From Selaginella tamariscina (taxonomy: Eukaryota > Streptophyta > Lycopodiopsida > Selaginellales > Selaginellaceae), in assembly GCA_003024785.1 (NCBI GenBank), contig PUQB01000827.1, positions 1-64,000 on the forward strand: a DNA stretch of 64,000 bases. Reading direction: 5' to 3'. Both the position numbers and the translations under genes were made by a program. This document shows positions 1-10,660 of this stretch, piece by piece (within the stretch, counting starts at the first letter, position 1; every line of letters begins with the position of its first letter). Under the pieces are notes generated by a model. The model was not told the DNA's origin. It saw only the letters and a list, made by a program, of their open reading frames with translations, and searched no databases.

Positions 1-1325
1 GAATGCTCCGCACCATAACAAACACCTCCGGCTTCTTCATATCGTACATGACCTTACACCCCACAGGACAAATATGGAGCTCAATGTCCACCCAGTTCCC
101 ACCTCCCCTATGTTTCTTCTCGGCTTCTTCAAAACCTGCTCAAAACATGGCTTCCCGTCAACGATGACATCCACACGCACCGCACCCGTCAAAGAGCCGT
201 CGTGCATATGAGAATATATCTTTGTGAAGTCATCTAAAGCCCAACGAGGTATCCTGAACTCCTTGCGCACGTGATTCAAGCCAATGTTGACTTTCACCAT
301 ACCTGCGTTATCAGGATCTAAAGTATTCCACGGACTTTCGTGATAGTGATCCTGTAGGAGAGGAAGTCCAGCGTGACAGAGAACGCCCCCCTCATTAATG
401 GTTCGTACCCAGCGAAATATGTTGATCATAGCAACGACGAACGTATGTCGCTGCTGCTTAATGTTCATGCACAGAGCCGGCCCAATTCTGATGAGGCTCT
501 TTCTTGCATCGAGAGGAAGAATTACGAACTGACCAGTATCGCCGTCCGCTGCGTACCCAAATATGTACTCTAGATTACCAAAGACACCCGCTGCTGAACC
601 CCTGTGCTTGAGATGCATATCCATCTCAGCATCCTTGATATCCGTAGTGTCCTTGTACTCACCAACCAAAACTGAAATGGAATCACAACAAAGAGTGAGG
701 TCCCGTCTCATGTTATCTTTGCCGAACGAGAGAGACGGGTCCACCTGGTTGCCCCTCATCACCTCAACTCTAGGAGCGTACTCCCTCTGCAAAACATCAA
801 CCAGCCCTTCCACCAACGAATTGTAAAACCGCTGACCATGACTTCACCAAGCCCTTTAAGTGTTTTCCTCATGCAGAAGTGGCCGAGCACCCGAGAAGCT
901 TCCGGAGCCGACCGCCCGTCCGTGCTCTCCTCAAAAAGCAGTGGATAATCTGCCACCAATGACGGGTCATCCACTGGAACCTTGCAAGCCAGCGGTTGGA
1001 ACAGAATCCTCTCCAGGGAACCGGTGTCAAGAGCCGTGCACATCTCATCTGGCGAAAGACGCGCTAGAAGTTCATCCCAGACTTGTTTATCCAAGTTTTT
1101 ACCAGGGACTGCAAAAACATAAAGGATCTTGAAGCAAATTAAACACGCCACACAACAATCTGACTGGCCAGTCAAACACCGACCGACATCAAGCAAACAG
1201 TCCCCCACGAGAAAGCAGAAAGCAAAGCCGCAAATTGTCAGTATCTAATATGCTAAGAATGTCAAGAGGTACAGTCAGCAATGAAAATCAAGTCTGAAAT
1301 GCACAGATTTGCAAGCTGACTTGAT
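1..1325 (-). pseudogene. Family A protein, left copy (unrecognised; nuclease-like motif)
   Basis: Reading on the minus strand, about 149 codons (1208 to 759) continue into about 250 more (816 to 37) after a frame change near 822. The duplicate at 9.7-10.6 kb shows that one base was lost here, and that a second was lost in a G run near 100. An intron acceptor (tttgcag) lies near 1110, so this is an internal or 3' part of a gene, and it runs to the window edge. I recognise no family. The segment 'LCCDSISVLVGEYKD' (near 650-690) has the spacing of a PD-(D/E)xK nuclease core (D, hydrophobic strand, then ExK). That is a resemblance only. Confidence is high for a former gene and low for function. 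Confidence 0.6.
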
Positions 1326-1900
1326 CAAGATTTGACTCAGGAAACAATAGAAATTAGTCTAATTTGATTTATATACCAATTAATACTTGGCTGAGTGTTT
1401 TTGTAGGATTCCTTGGACTTTTAGAGTCTAATCATTTAATATACACATTTTAGATTTATATCTTCTTTCATGGAGGTGTTTGACCTTTCTTAGGGAAGAA
1501 AATAAACAAAAAGAAATAAAATTCTAAGAGAAACAATTTAGAATTATCATCTCAAAAGCTAGAATTTATTAATGAAGATGTTTACCACCTGGTAAATACT
1601 TCATTTGTATACTAAATCATTTGTTTAAAGAATATTATTTTAAAATGATATAAATATTGTCCAAGGCAAGAGCAACATGTTTGTCCATGGCTTCTACGAG
1701 TGCCTACAATAGATATACAACACGCATCGGTATCCTCCAAACAAGATGTGGATGTGTGACAAGAATGGTTGACAACTGGCTGAGGAATAATAGGGATGAA
1801 GGTCATAGCAAAGCTAGACTCTATTAAATTTTACTGGATAGCAAGGAGTGGTTCACAATACTTATTGTTGGCAAATGCATTTCGGGCTTGTACGTCTCCA
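1326..1900. other. AT-rich spacer, no gene seen
   Basis: This stretch is AT-rich with short frames only. Homology between the two family A copies ends near 1325. The part from about 1660 onward may already belong to the transposon fragment that follows, but I see no motif in it. Confidence 0.4.
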
Positions 1901-2340
1901 ACGGTGCAAAGTACATGATCATTTGGATTGACGAGTGTGAGTTGGAGTCCATCATATCTGCAACAACACCTTATTCATGACTTTCGAGCTCCAGTACTTG
2001 GCAATGTATCGCCAACAAATCGACACCAATGGATCTATGATGGTCATGGCTCACATCTTACACTAGAGACTAGGGAGAAAGCTTGGAGCTACGGCCTTGA
2101 TATCATCTCCCTCTCGCTGCATGCATGCAACCACTTGATGTCATTTATTTCACTCCCTTTAAGACTCACTTCAAGAATGAATAAACCAAGTGGATGAACA
2201 AGAATGTGGGAAAGATGAATACCAAAAAGGAATTTAGTGGTCTTGCACCACGAGTAATGGTAGCTACTTAACACCATTAATATCCAATATGGATTCGTCA
2301 CCACGGGACTCTAGCCTGCAATGAACATGAAGTTTAGCTA
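1900..2340 (+). pseudogene. DDE-superfamily (pogo/Tigger-like) transposase fragment
   Basis: The frame at 2030-2110 reads 'WIYDGHGSHLTLETREKAW', which matches the second catalytic-Asp block of DDE_1 endonucleases (typically LDGHGSH followed by a helix). It continues in a shifted frame as 'PLDVIYFTPFKTHFKNE', the usual PLDV...F.PFK block. A stop and a frameshift near 2135 show decay. The N-terminal DNA-binding part and terminal repeats were not found. The fragment sits between the left family A copy and the retroelement. Confidence 0.6.
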
Positions 2341-2917
2341 TGCGTTTGCAACTCAAGATGAACAAGTGAAACTATACCTGACTCATTTCAAGAACCATTC
2401 AAAGTTAGTGAGTCATGTTATAACAAGACAAATTGTGGCTTCTATATTGGACATGAAACCACATGCAAAATAACCACTAATTAAGCAATTTGACATTTTA
2501 TTTTAATTTTCACATTTTATTAATTATTTAATTAGTATTATTTAAATAGAAATATGTATTTTTATTTAGACATTTATTCAATAGATTTATTTAGAAATAA
2601 ATATTTATTTAACATATTAATTCAAATCTTAAATACAAATTATGAGCATATTCTAGTAGTTTACATTAATTATTTATATTCCTATATAATTAAATAAATA
2701 AATAAAAATACATATTTTTATTTAAATAATACTAATTATTTAAATTGGTCTAGTTTGATTATTTTTCTTCTGTTTTTCTTTTCTATACTTTCAAATGAAT
2801 ATATTATCAAGTTGAAATTGATTAGTCTAACAACTTTAAATGTTCAAATATTTTCACTAGAATTCTACAATTAGCTCACATTAAAATTAATTAATTATTT
2901 TATTGTTAAAGAACTTG
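2340..2917. other. Very AT-rich spacer
   Basis: Near-continuous A/T with TTTATTTA-like strings. No coding or structural signal is visible. Confidence 0.4.
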
Positions 2918-2989
2918 TAAGGTTCCATGGTATATACGTGATATATACACCACTTAGACTCCTAGGTATCTATTGTTAAAGTTTTAATT

Positions 2990-3790
2990 CGAAAGGCTAA
3001 CACATGGCAACACATGGCCACCAAGTGGCCTTCCAACGTCAATTTTATGTGTAAGAAACACCAAGTCTTTTAAGACAATCCCTAGAGCCTAACTCATATG
3101 CCCAAATAGGTACAAGACTTAGGGTTCCACCCTAAGTCCTCTGAAATGACTATCCTCCGAACCTTAAAGGATAACTCGAGTATACTTTAAAATTCTGCCC
3201 CAAAAGACCTAGACAGACTCATGTCCCAACCCTGCTAAGGAAACATGTTTTGCACATACCCCGTGATAGAGCAAAGGCATCATAACTTACCCCTTAAGGA
3301 TTCACCATCATCAGGGAGTACAACCCCTTTAGGGTGACAAGGAGGTGTTCTGAACCACAACTAACCCCTAAGGGTTTGAGTGGTCAAGTTATACCTTAGT
3401 CTTAGGGCTAGTACTTAGTGAGGACATGAGTGTGCACCATAAGCAAACACGAGTGTTTTACTAAGTAAACTCCCCAATACTAGGTTTGGATAACCCTAAA
3501 TACACAATTCCACAAGTGCCTCACAAAAGGGCTCTTACTAATGAGCTTAGGTTGTTCAACCCCTGGATCCCAAGGAGAACACCCCATAACTAAGTGTGTC
3601 GATAGTACACCTAGTTATGAGACCTAACCTCCCTTGGGCTAATGCCCAAGGCTTAGCACCTTGATGAGAACACAGCATGCTTGCTTACTAGAGCATCCAA
3701 CCCCTTGTTCTCAAGCATGCATGCTTACTAGAGCATCCAACCCCTTGTTCTCAAGCATGCATGCTTACTAGAGCATCCAACCCCTCGGCG
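2990..3790 (-). repeat. Inverted copy of the LTR body
   Basis: The reverse complement of this segment matches 8120-8700 over several hundred bases. Examples are the blocks around 'gcccaaggcttagcac', 'cacctagtta' and 'ggttgttcaac' near 3545-3660 against 8130-8225, and the 'aaggtat..cttg.ccact' block near 3375-3405 against 8340-8360. The identity is imperfect, so the duplication is not recent. Confidence 0.7.
3672..3786. repeat. 40-bp tandem repeat, three units
   Basis: Three nearly identical units, each reading agcatgc.tgcttactagag then catccaaccccttgttctca, lie head to tail inside the inverted LTR copy. The matching part of the right LTR has only one diverged unit, so the expansion happened on this side. 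Confidence 0.85.
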
Positions 3791-4660
3791 TTAACCCCAC
3801 AAGATAACCCTAAAAGGTGTGCCTTATGTGTTGTATTGTGTGCCATCTGGCCCAATGTCATATCTTCATGTGGCACTATTTCCTAGATGTGGGCTATCAT
3901 GCCATAGCCCCTTAGATTTAAGAGTTGCACTAGATGTCACGAATGTGGCTCTATAATGCCAACTCTATAATCCCTTTGTGATTTTTCAAGGACTCGGTAA
4001 GGAAATCTTGACGTGGAGGAGGAGGTTGGAGACAAGCCTCAACCTCTGACTCTTAGAACGTGTAGTTCGATAAGACCTTTTAAGCGTGGATTCACCAATA
4101 TTAAGGGTAGGCTATCCCGAATGTGGGATGTACCCTTACTATCTGGAAGTTAGGGCGGCATAATAGAGGAGTGTGCCTTAATGACACAAGCTAGAGCTTG
4201 CACCTTTAGAAGATTAACGAACTTAGTCATGAACCTAGGAACTCTCCTACATGTACTACTTAATATATATGATAGAGCCCAGCCACCCCCCCCCCCTTGT
4301 TTTCATGTTTACATAAGTGGGCTGACACGGAATCTCATTCCCAAAGGGAATATACTTGGTGAGTTAACTTAATGATCCATTGACTAACCTATCAAACCTA
4401 GGGGTATTTCTAAACATATCTGACATGTTGAACTCACCAAAACTAATCATTAACCCAACTGGGACATGAAAAACTAAGGTAAGAGTTTTATATAAGGTAA
4501 ATTCTATCTTCGCTTAGAGTTTCTTGTAAATAGTTAATGACACCCAACCAAATACCCAAGTGCACTAAGTGGGCCTATTTCCTACTACATCTAAAGCTTG
4601 CCAACATAGTTCAGTAGGTAACAACAGTTAAACGTCCAAAGTAAAGAAGAGTCATAGTAA
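3790..4660. other. Retroelement-associated spacer, no gene
   Basis: This lies between the inverted LTR body and the direct LTR tail. It carries a C homopolymer near 4288-4297 and short frames only. It probably belongs to the rearranged left LTR or an older insertion, but I could not align it to the right LTR by eye. Confidence 0.4.
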
Positions 4661-4949
4661 AAACTATGACATCTACACCATGTAGGCACCATGTGGCATT
4701 AGGATTTACTTGGCACTAGGCACATTAATCTGGGTGCCAGGATTTATCTGGCACCAAGTGCACTAATCTTGGCAGCAACACTTAGTATAAATGCCATGTA
4801 TGAAATAGACCTAATTGAATCATATTTGGTATTCACTATCACGCCTCTCTCATTGGTGGAGATGTTGGGCGGTCCTTTGAAGGCTTAGCTTTTTATGTTC
4901 TTTTTTGTCTCCCTCTCCCCTTGTTGTTATTGTTCGTTTGTTTCAAGCG

Positions 4950-7900
4950 TGATGGCGAATGAAGAAAGGTGGCTGCAACTGTTCAATGTGTTACAATTGA
5001 GCATGGCGAATTAGACCACCCTCATGTAAAAATTCACCAAGGTATGCAACAGAGTGTTAATCAATACCATTTGGTTTCGAATCTACGTGTTAGCCCAGAG
5101 TTCTTCAAGGGGGAGGCTGGAGTGGAATCATTGGTGGGAACATTTTTAAGGGATTGTTGATTAGCATGGATGATTTGAATCCCAGCAATTGTGAGAGTTC
5201 CCAATGTGTCTATAAGGACTTGCCTTGCAATGGTACAAAGGTGTCCCTGTTGTTGATTGGCAAGATTGAAAATAACTTGTCTCAACGATTCAAGCAAGTT
5301 TTTGGTAAGCCTGAGGATTCTACTACAGCCTTTTCATGAACTCCATGACTTGAAGCAAGCGTTAGGAGAGGACCATTTAGCGCTTCGGGATCAAGTTTTG
5401 GAACTTGGTTAATTGTGTGGATTTGAGCATGATAAAATGTGTGCGAAAAGGCTTGATGTGGCTGGCTCTTTACCTTGACTTAGTTGGCTTGGTGGAAGGA
5501 TGTGGAGGAGGTCCTGAGGTTGCACAATGATTTGAGAACTCATTGGGAGCATCACAATGTGTGTGTCTGTTTTTGTGATGGAGCTTATTCCTGAAACTTC
5601 TTTAACATTTGATTATAAGTAGGTGTTGTCTAGAAGGAGGACAAGTCCTTAGGCCATGGGAGGGGCTGAGGCCAATTTGCTGGTTGGCGTGGTCGTGGTC
5701 ACAGATGGAACATTCAGTGTTACAAGTGCCGAGGTTGGGGACATGTTGCAAGAGTGTGTGCAAATCGACCTCAAGTAGCCGCCATCAAGATTGTAGAAGA
5801 AGTTGAGATGCTTCCACAGCCAGAAATGGGAAGTAGTGCATGGGTGTCAAAGGACCCATGCACTAGGTACATTGCATCACCTCTGAGAAATTTGACTCTT
5901 GCGTGTAGTCAACACTTCCCTGAAGCACCTTTGTTCTTCCATGCTTGTGTGGACATAGGGGTCCCAATTGAGTTGCTTGACACTGAGTGTTTTTATTTGT
6001 GTTCTTAAACATGGTAGAAGGAATTCTTGTTTCGTTTTGGTAGATTTTGGATTTTGATATATCTCCATCAATCGATCAGTAGTTGAGTCCCTGCACTTGC
6101 AATCATAATACTTATCAAGTGGGACTCTAAAGGTAGTATTTGTTGATAAGAAGTTCTTCACTAGATCACATCAAATTGCATAATGTTAGGAGGATACCAT
6201 CATATACTTTTATTGTGGGTGATGTTGAGCCAAGTCCATGACATCATCATGGGTGTCAATTGGCTTCATATCGTCAAGGCAAGATGTGATTTTGAGACAT
6301 GCCCGCTGTCTATCTTAGGATGCCCTCCATTGCGGGATGGTGTGGTGGCAACATTGCAAAATGTTGTGGCATAAAGAAGAGCATTCCCTGGAGCAACGAG
6401 CCAAGGATATCAAGGACCTATTGGCATGGTATCCAAACCTATTCAAACCCATTGTAGGAGTTGTGAATCCTTTGTTGACTACTTGGCGTCACATCCAGAC
6501 TAGTATAACTCGCCCGATTAGGATGGGGCTCAGGCGACATTCTTCGAAAAGAGAAGGATGTCCTGAATTGTTGTTGTGTGAGGGAGATGTTGGAATTGAA
6601 GGTGATATATAAGTCCCGAAGTCCATGGGTGGCAGAACCACATTTAGTTCCGAAGTCGGATGGGACTGTACATTTCACTATCAACTTCTGGTTATTGAAT
6701 GATGTTTTTGTTCTAGATTCATATCCACTACCATGGGTGGATGATTTGGTTGATGCGTTGGGGAATAGTCGGTACTTCACTATCCTTGACATGGCTTCCA
6801 GCTATTAGCAAATCCCTATGACTCATGAAGATGCAGTAAAGACAACATTTCAAACACCATTCAACTTGTATAAATTTACTGTTGTGCCATTTGGATTGGT
6901 CAGGGCCTAAGCAACCTTTTAGTAGATGATGGACGAATTGCTAGAGGGCCTTGAAGAGATTGCACTTGTGTATATTGATGACCTTTTAATTCACTCTATT
7001 ACATGGGAGGAGCACCTTAGCAACTGTAGCGATTGGAATAGCTGAAGTTGAAAGAGAAGAAGTGCAAGTTTGAATGTACCTTCCTAAAGTACCTAGGATT
7101 CATCATCACGACGGATGGTGTGAAGGTGGATCCCCAAAAGACCCTGGCTATACGAGAATTTCCTGCTTCTGAGTCAGTGGCCTAGTTGCAGCGTTTCTTG
7201 GGGAAGGCAACATATCTAGCAAGGTTTGTTCCACAGTTTTTAAATCTGACAACCCACTCCAAGAATTCTTGAAACAAGGAGCTTAGTTCCTGTGGTCTAG
7301 GAAGTGTCATAAGGCGTTTGAGGATGTTAAAGTGCTATTGGGATCTCCACCTTTGTTGCGGTATCCAGGCTTCAACAAATCCTTCCTTCTTCAGATCAAT
7401 ACTTTAGACGTGGGGTTGGGAGCATATCTATTGTTGATGGACAGCGGTACCCAATTGCTTATGCAAGCAACCTTAGTGATGCAAAGAAAAACTATTCCAC
7501 CACGGACAAGGAATCGTATGGGCTTTCCAGAAGTTCCATGTGTATTTACATGGCTCCGACACATTGTTGAAAATTGATCATGTTGCAGTCAACTCAATTA
7601 TGAAGAGGAGGAATGTGACATGACGACTTGCACGTTGGGCTTTGATTCTATAAGAGTATCAATTTTGGGTTGTTCATTGGTCAGGCTCTAGCATGGCAAA
7701 TGTGAACGTGTTATCCCGAGCTCATGTAGCATTGTTGTCGGACGCCCTCCCCTTCCTAGGCATGAAGACATTGTGGAGGCCCAAAAGGCAAGAAGACATT
7801 GTGGAGGCCCAGAAGGCAGAGCCGTGGATCAGGAGGTTGCATGACGTCTGGAGTGGTGATGTACCTTGTGAGGATCTTAACTTTTGTACACATACATGGT

Positions 7901-8076
7901 CATTCAAATTGATGGATGACATGCTTATGTTTATTGCAGATGGTTTTGACTGTCATGTGGTGGCGCCTTTGGTTTACATTAACTCTTGGTTGCACTTCTT
8001 TTATGACAACCCGATGTCCGGACACATAGGATTCCAACAATGCCTTAAGAGGGTTGTTTCATGGGTTTGTCACTAA
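4950..8076 (+). pseudogene. Ty3/gypsy gag-pol remnant (zinc knuckle, RT, RNase H, start of integrase)
   Basis: Visible in order on the plus strand: a Gag zinc knuckle 'CYKCRGWGHVARVC' (CX2CX4HX4C) at about 5715-5757; a reverse-transcriptase N block 'WVAEPHLVPKSDGTVHF' near 6625; the RT active-site strand 'VYIDDLLIHS' near 6968-6998; an RNase H-like stretch near 7330-7450; and the integrase zinc-binding region ending 'MSGHIGFQQCLKRV' near 8010-8055. The gag, RT, RNase H, integrase order with a YIDD core is that of Ty3/gypsy elements. The catalytic DDE part of integrase is missing, because the frame stops at 8076 just before the LTR. Many stops and frame changes occur. A protease was not identified. 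Confidence 0.75.
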
Positions 8077-8083
8077 GGGGTTA

Positions 8084-8957
8084 GATACTATAACAAACAG
8101 CCATGCTTGTGCTCGCACTAGAGTGCTAAGCCTTGGGCATCGGCTCAAAGGAGGTTAGGTCCTAACTAGGTGTGCTTTGGCACACTTGGTTAGGGGAGTG
8201 TTCTTCTAAGTTGAACAACCTAAGCTTGTTAGTAGGAACCTTGTGAGGCATTCGCAAGGTTATGTATTTAGGGTTATCCAAACCTAGCCTTAGGAAGTTT
8301 ATGCCTCTCGTGTCCTTACTAAGTATTAGCCTTAGATCTAAGGTATGACTTGGCCACTTAACCCTTAAGGGTTATATCTCCCTAAAGGGGTTGTATTCTC
8401 GAATGAGGTGATTCCTCAAAAGGTAAGTGACAATGCCTTAGTTTTGTCATGAGGGTATGTATAGACACATCTCTTTTATGGGGTTAGAAATAAGCCTGTT
8501 TAGGTATACTAGGATAGGATTTTAAAGTCTATTTGAGTTATCCTTTAAGGTTTAAAAGATGGTCATTTTAGGGGACTTAATGTAGAACTCTTTTGCCTAA
8601 ATGGGCATTTGAGTCAGACTCTTATCATCTTGGAAAACTTAATTGTTATTCACATAGGGTGATAGGCCCCTTGACAACTGTGTGGGTTAAAACTCTGATA
8701 ATGATGACATGTGGGAGTTGTAATATGTCACACATGTGTGTCGCTACTACCATTCAAGCATACACTTATCCAGGGAGGAGAACAACCTTGATAGATAAAC
8801 ATAAAGTCTTGAGAAGGAATGATGTAAAGTTCCATGATTATACACCACGTAAATTCCTAAGCATCTATGCCATGTGGCGCTAGGATTTACTTGCGCAGGA
8901 ACACTAATCTAATCGCCAGGATTTACCTATATGAAACAGACCTAATTTAATATGGGT
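8084..8957 (+). repeat. Right LTR of the Ty3/gypsy element
   Basis: Starts after the truncated integrase and ends before unrelated plus-strand sequence near 8960. Its tail repeats the left LTR tail (4660-4835) directly, and its body is repeated inverted at 2990-3790. No clear target-site duplication was seen. Confidence 0.65.
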
Positions 8958-9047
8958 TGACCATATCTGGACCGTTGGCGAAATCCAACGGCTGATAAGA
9001 CCCTAAAAGTGCTAAAAACCCAGCAGCCGAAGTTGCAGGTTTGTTTG

Positions 9048-9190
9048 TGAATGATGGACGCCGCAATGCCGGATCGAGGCCTTACCGTGCGGGCATTTCT
9101 GGAATCACAAATGGCTGTTGACAACGAAGTGATTGGCCTGAAAGTGCCCGTTTTTGCTGCTAAGAGGCTTCAGCCGCACCTCAAACTGCA
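9048..9190 (+). CDS. Candidate first exon, family A right copy
   Basis: An ATG-led frame encodes about 47 residues (near 'MPDRGLTVRAFLESQM') and ends at 'ctgcag|gtcctc', a usable donor. The next exon, with acceptor 'tttttgcag' at 9838, belongs to the family A right copy. No such exon is present next to the left copy. The fit rests on frame and position only, with no homologue recognised. Confidence 0.35.
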
Positions 9191-9544
9191 GGTCCTCTCT
9201 GCCCCTTGTTTCCTCTTTGTTTTCCTCTTGAATTTGTTATTGTTTCGAATCCTTGTTTTCTCTTCATGACTTAGTATGTGTCATGTCCGTGCCTTAGAAA
9301 TTGTCGATAGAACAGTTTTCTTGCTTTCTCTGTTTTCCGTGTCGTCCTTTTTCTTGAGAACAGCTGTGTCTTGGCCTCGGCCTTAGATCTTGTGTGCTTC
9401 GCCTCCATTTTGTGTCTTGCCCCTTCTTTCTCTTGTGTGATGGTTGTGATCTGGCTATGGCTGTTTGATTTTGTTTGGGATTGGGTGATTTGGGGTCATG
9501 CTTGTGCTGTGCGTTTTTCTTTTGCCCCCTTCATCTGGCGTGTT

Positions 9545-10660
9545 GAATCTGTGCATTTCAATCCGGCTATGGCTTCAAATTTGTTATGGCTGATGGTAGC
9601 TTTGTTCGCTTCTTGCTTTCCTTTATGGCTTATTAGATAACGTATGGCTCTTACCTATGGGCTGTCTGCATGCCTCTTGACATTCTTAGACTGTTCAGAC
9701 TCGTGGAGGAGTGTTTGCTTGATGTCGGTCGGTGTTTGACTGGCCAGTCAGAGTTTGGTCTTGTTGTGTGGCTTCTTGATACACGTTGCTGTGTGTGTGT
9801 GTGTTTAATTTGCTTCAAGATCCTTTATGTTTTTGCAGTCCTGGAAGTTCATCTCAGACTTGTTTATTCACAAAGTTTTTACAAGGGACTGCAAAAAACT
9901 GTGTGGATAAACAAGTCTGGGATGAATTTCTAGTGCGTCTTTCGCCAGATGAGATGTGCACGGCTCTTGACACCGGTTCCCTGGAGAGGATTCTGTTCCA
10001 ACCGCTGGCTTGCAAGGTTCCAGTGGATGACCCGTCATTGGTGGCAGATTATCCACTGCTTTTTGAGGAGAGCACGGACGGGCGGTCGGCTCCGGAAGCT
10101 TCTCGGGTGCTCGGCCACTTCTGCATGAGGACAACACTTAAAGGGCTTGGTGAAGTCATGGTCAGCGGTTTCTACAATCGTTGGTGGAAGGGCTGGTTCA
10201 TGTTTTGTAGAGGGATACGGTCCTAGAGTTGAGGTGATGGGGGCAACCAGGTGGACCCGTCTCTCTCGTTCGGCAAAGATAACATGAGACGGGACCTAAT
10301 GAGGGGGCGTTCTCTGTCACGCTGGACTTCCTCTCCTACAGGATCACTATTGCGAAAGTCCGTGGAATACTTTAACTTTAAATCCTGATAACGCAGGTAC
10401 GGTGAAAGTTAACATTGGCTTGAATCACGTGCGCAAGGAGTTCAGAATACCTCGTTGGGCTTTAGACGACTTCATAAAGATATATTCTCATATGCACGAC
10501 GGCTCTTTGACGGGTGCGGTGCGTGTGGATGTCATCGTTGACGGGAAGCCATGTTCTGAGCAGGTTTTGAAGAAGCCGAGAAGAAACATAGGGGGAGGTG
10601 GGAACTGGGTGAACATTGAGATCCATATTTGTCCTGTGGGGTAAGGTCATGTACGATATG
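9545..10660 (+). pseudogene. Family A protein, right copy (deleted and frameshifted)
   Basis: This is the inverted duplicate of 1-1325, with near-identical protein over 'FLVRLSPDEMCTALDTG' through 'GLGEVMVSGF'. It then breaks: a lost T near 10178, TAG replacing CAG near 10207, a lost base near 10229, and a deletion of about 300 bp at about 10296 relative to the left copy (left positions about 398-698). Frame resumes from 10402 ('HVRKEFRIPRWALDDF') to 'HICPVG' followed by a good donor gtaagg at 10641. The deletion removes the nuclease-like motif of the left copy. This copy cannot encode the full protein. Confidence 0.7.
9845..9930. repeat. Short imperfect inverted duplication at an exon start
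   Basis: The 53 bases at 9845-9897 are the reverse complement of the exon-start region that follows (and of the left copy near 1065-1120), so 'gaagttcatct.agacttgt' faces 'acaagtctgggatgaa'. The left copy has only the normal single version. This is a local palindromic insertion at the intron-exon junction. Confidence 0.8.

Larger units (their letters stand above)
2918..8957 (+). mobile_element. Degenerate Ty3/gypsy LTR retrotransposon with rearranged left LTR
   Basis: The internal coding part (4950-8076) is bounded on the right by an LTR (about 8084-8957). The 3' tail of that LTR recurs directly at 4660-4835 (shared 'accatgtggc..taggattta' and 'gaaa.agacctaatt' blocks), which marks the left LTR end. 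Most of the LTR body also occurs on the left in inverted orientation (about 2990-3790), and a short direct match lies at 2918-2975. The left side is therefore rearranged. Stops and indels run throughout, so the element is dead. Confidence 0.75.

Noticed and set aside
1..1325. Calling family A a Crinkler-type effector
   Set aside because: The nuclease-like motif is only a short resemblance and no kinase or header domain is visible in the window.
3672..3786. CRISPR-like array
   Set aside because: The repeats are directly adjacent with no spacers and lie in a plant retroelement.
4835..4860. tRNA-Met primer-binding site after the left LTR
   Set aside because: Only 'tggtat' matches the usual plant site; the following bases do not.
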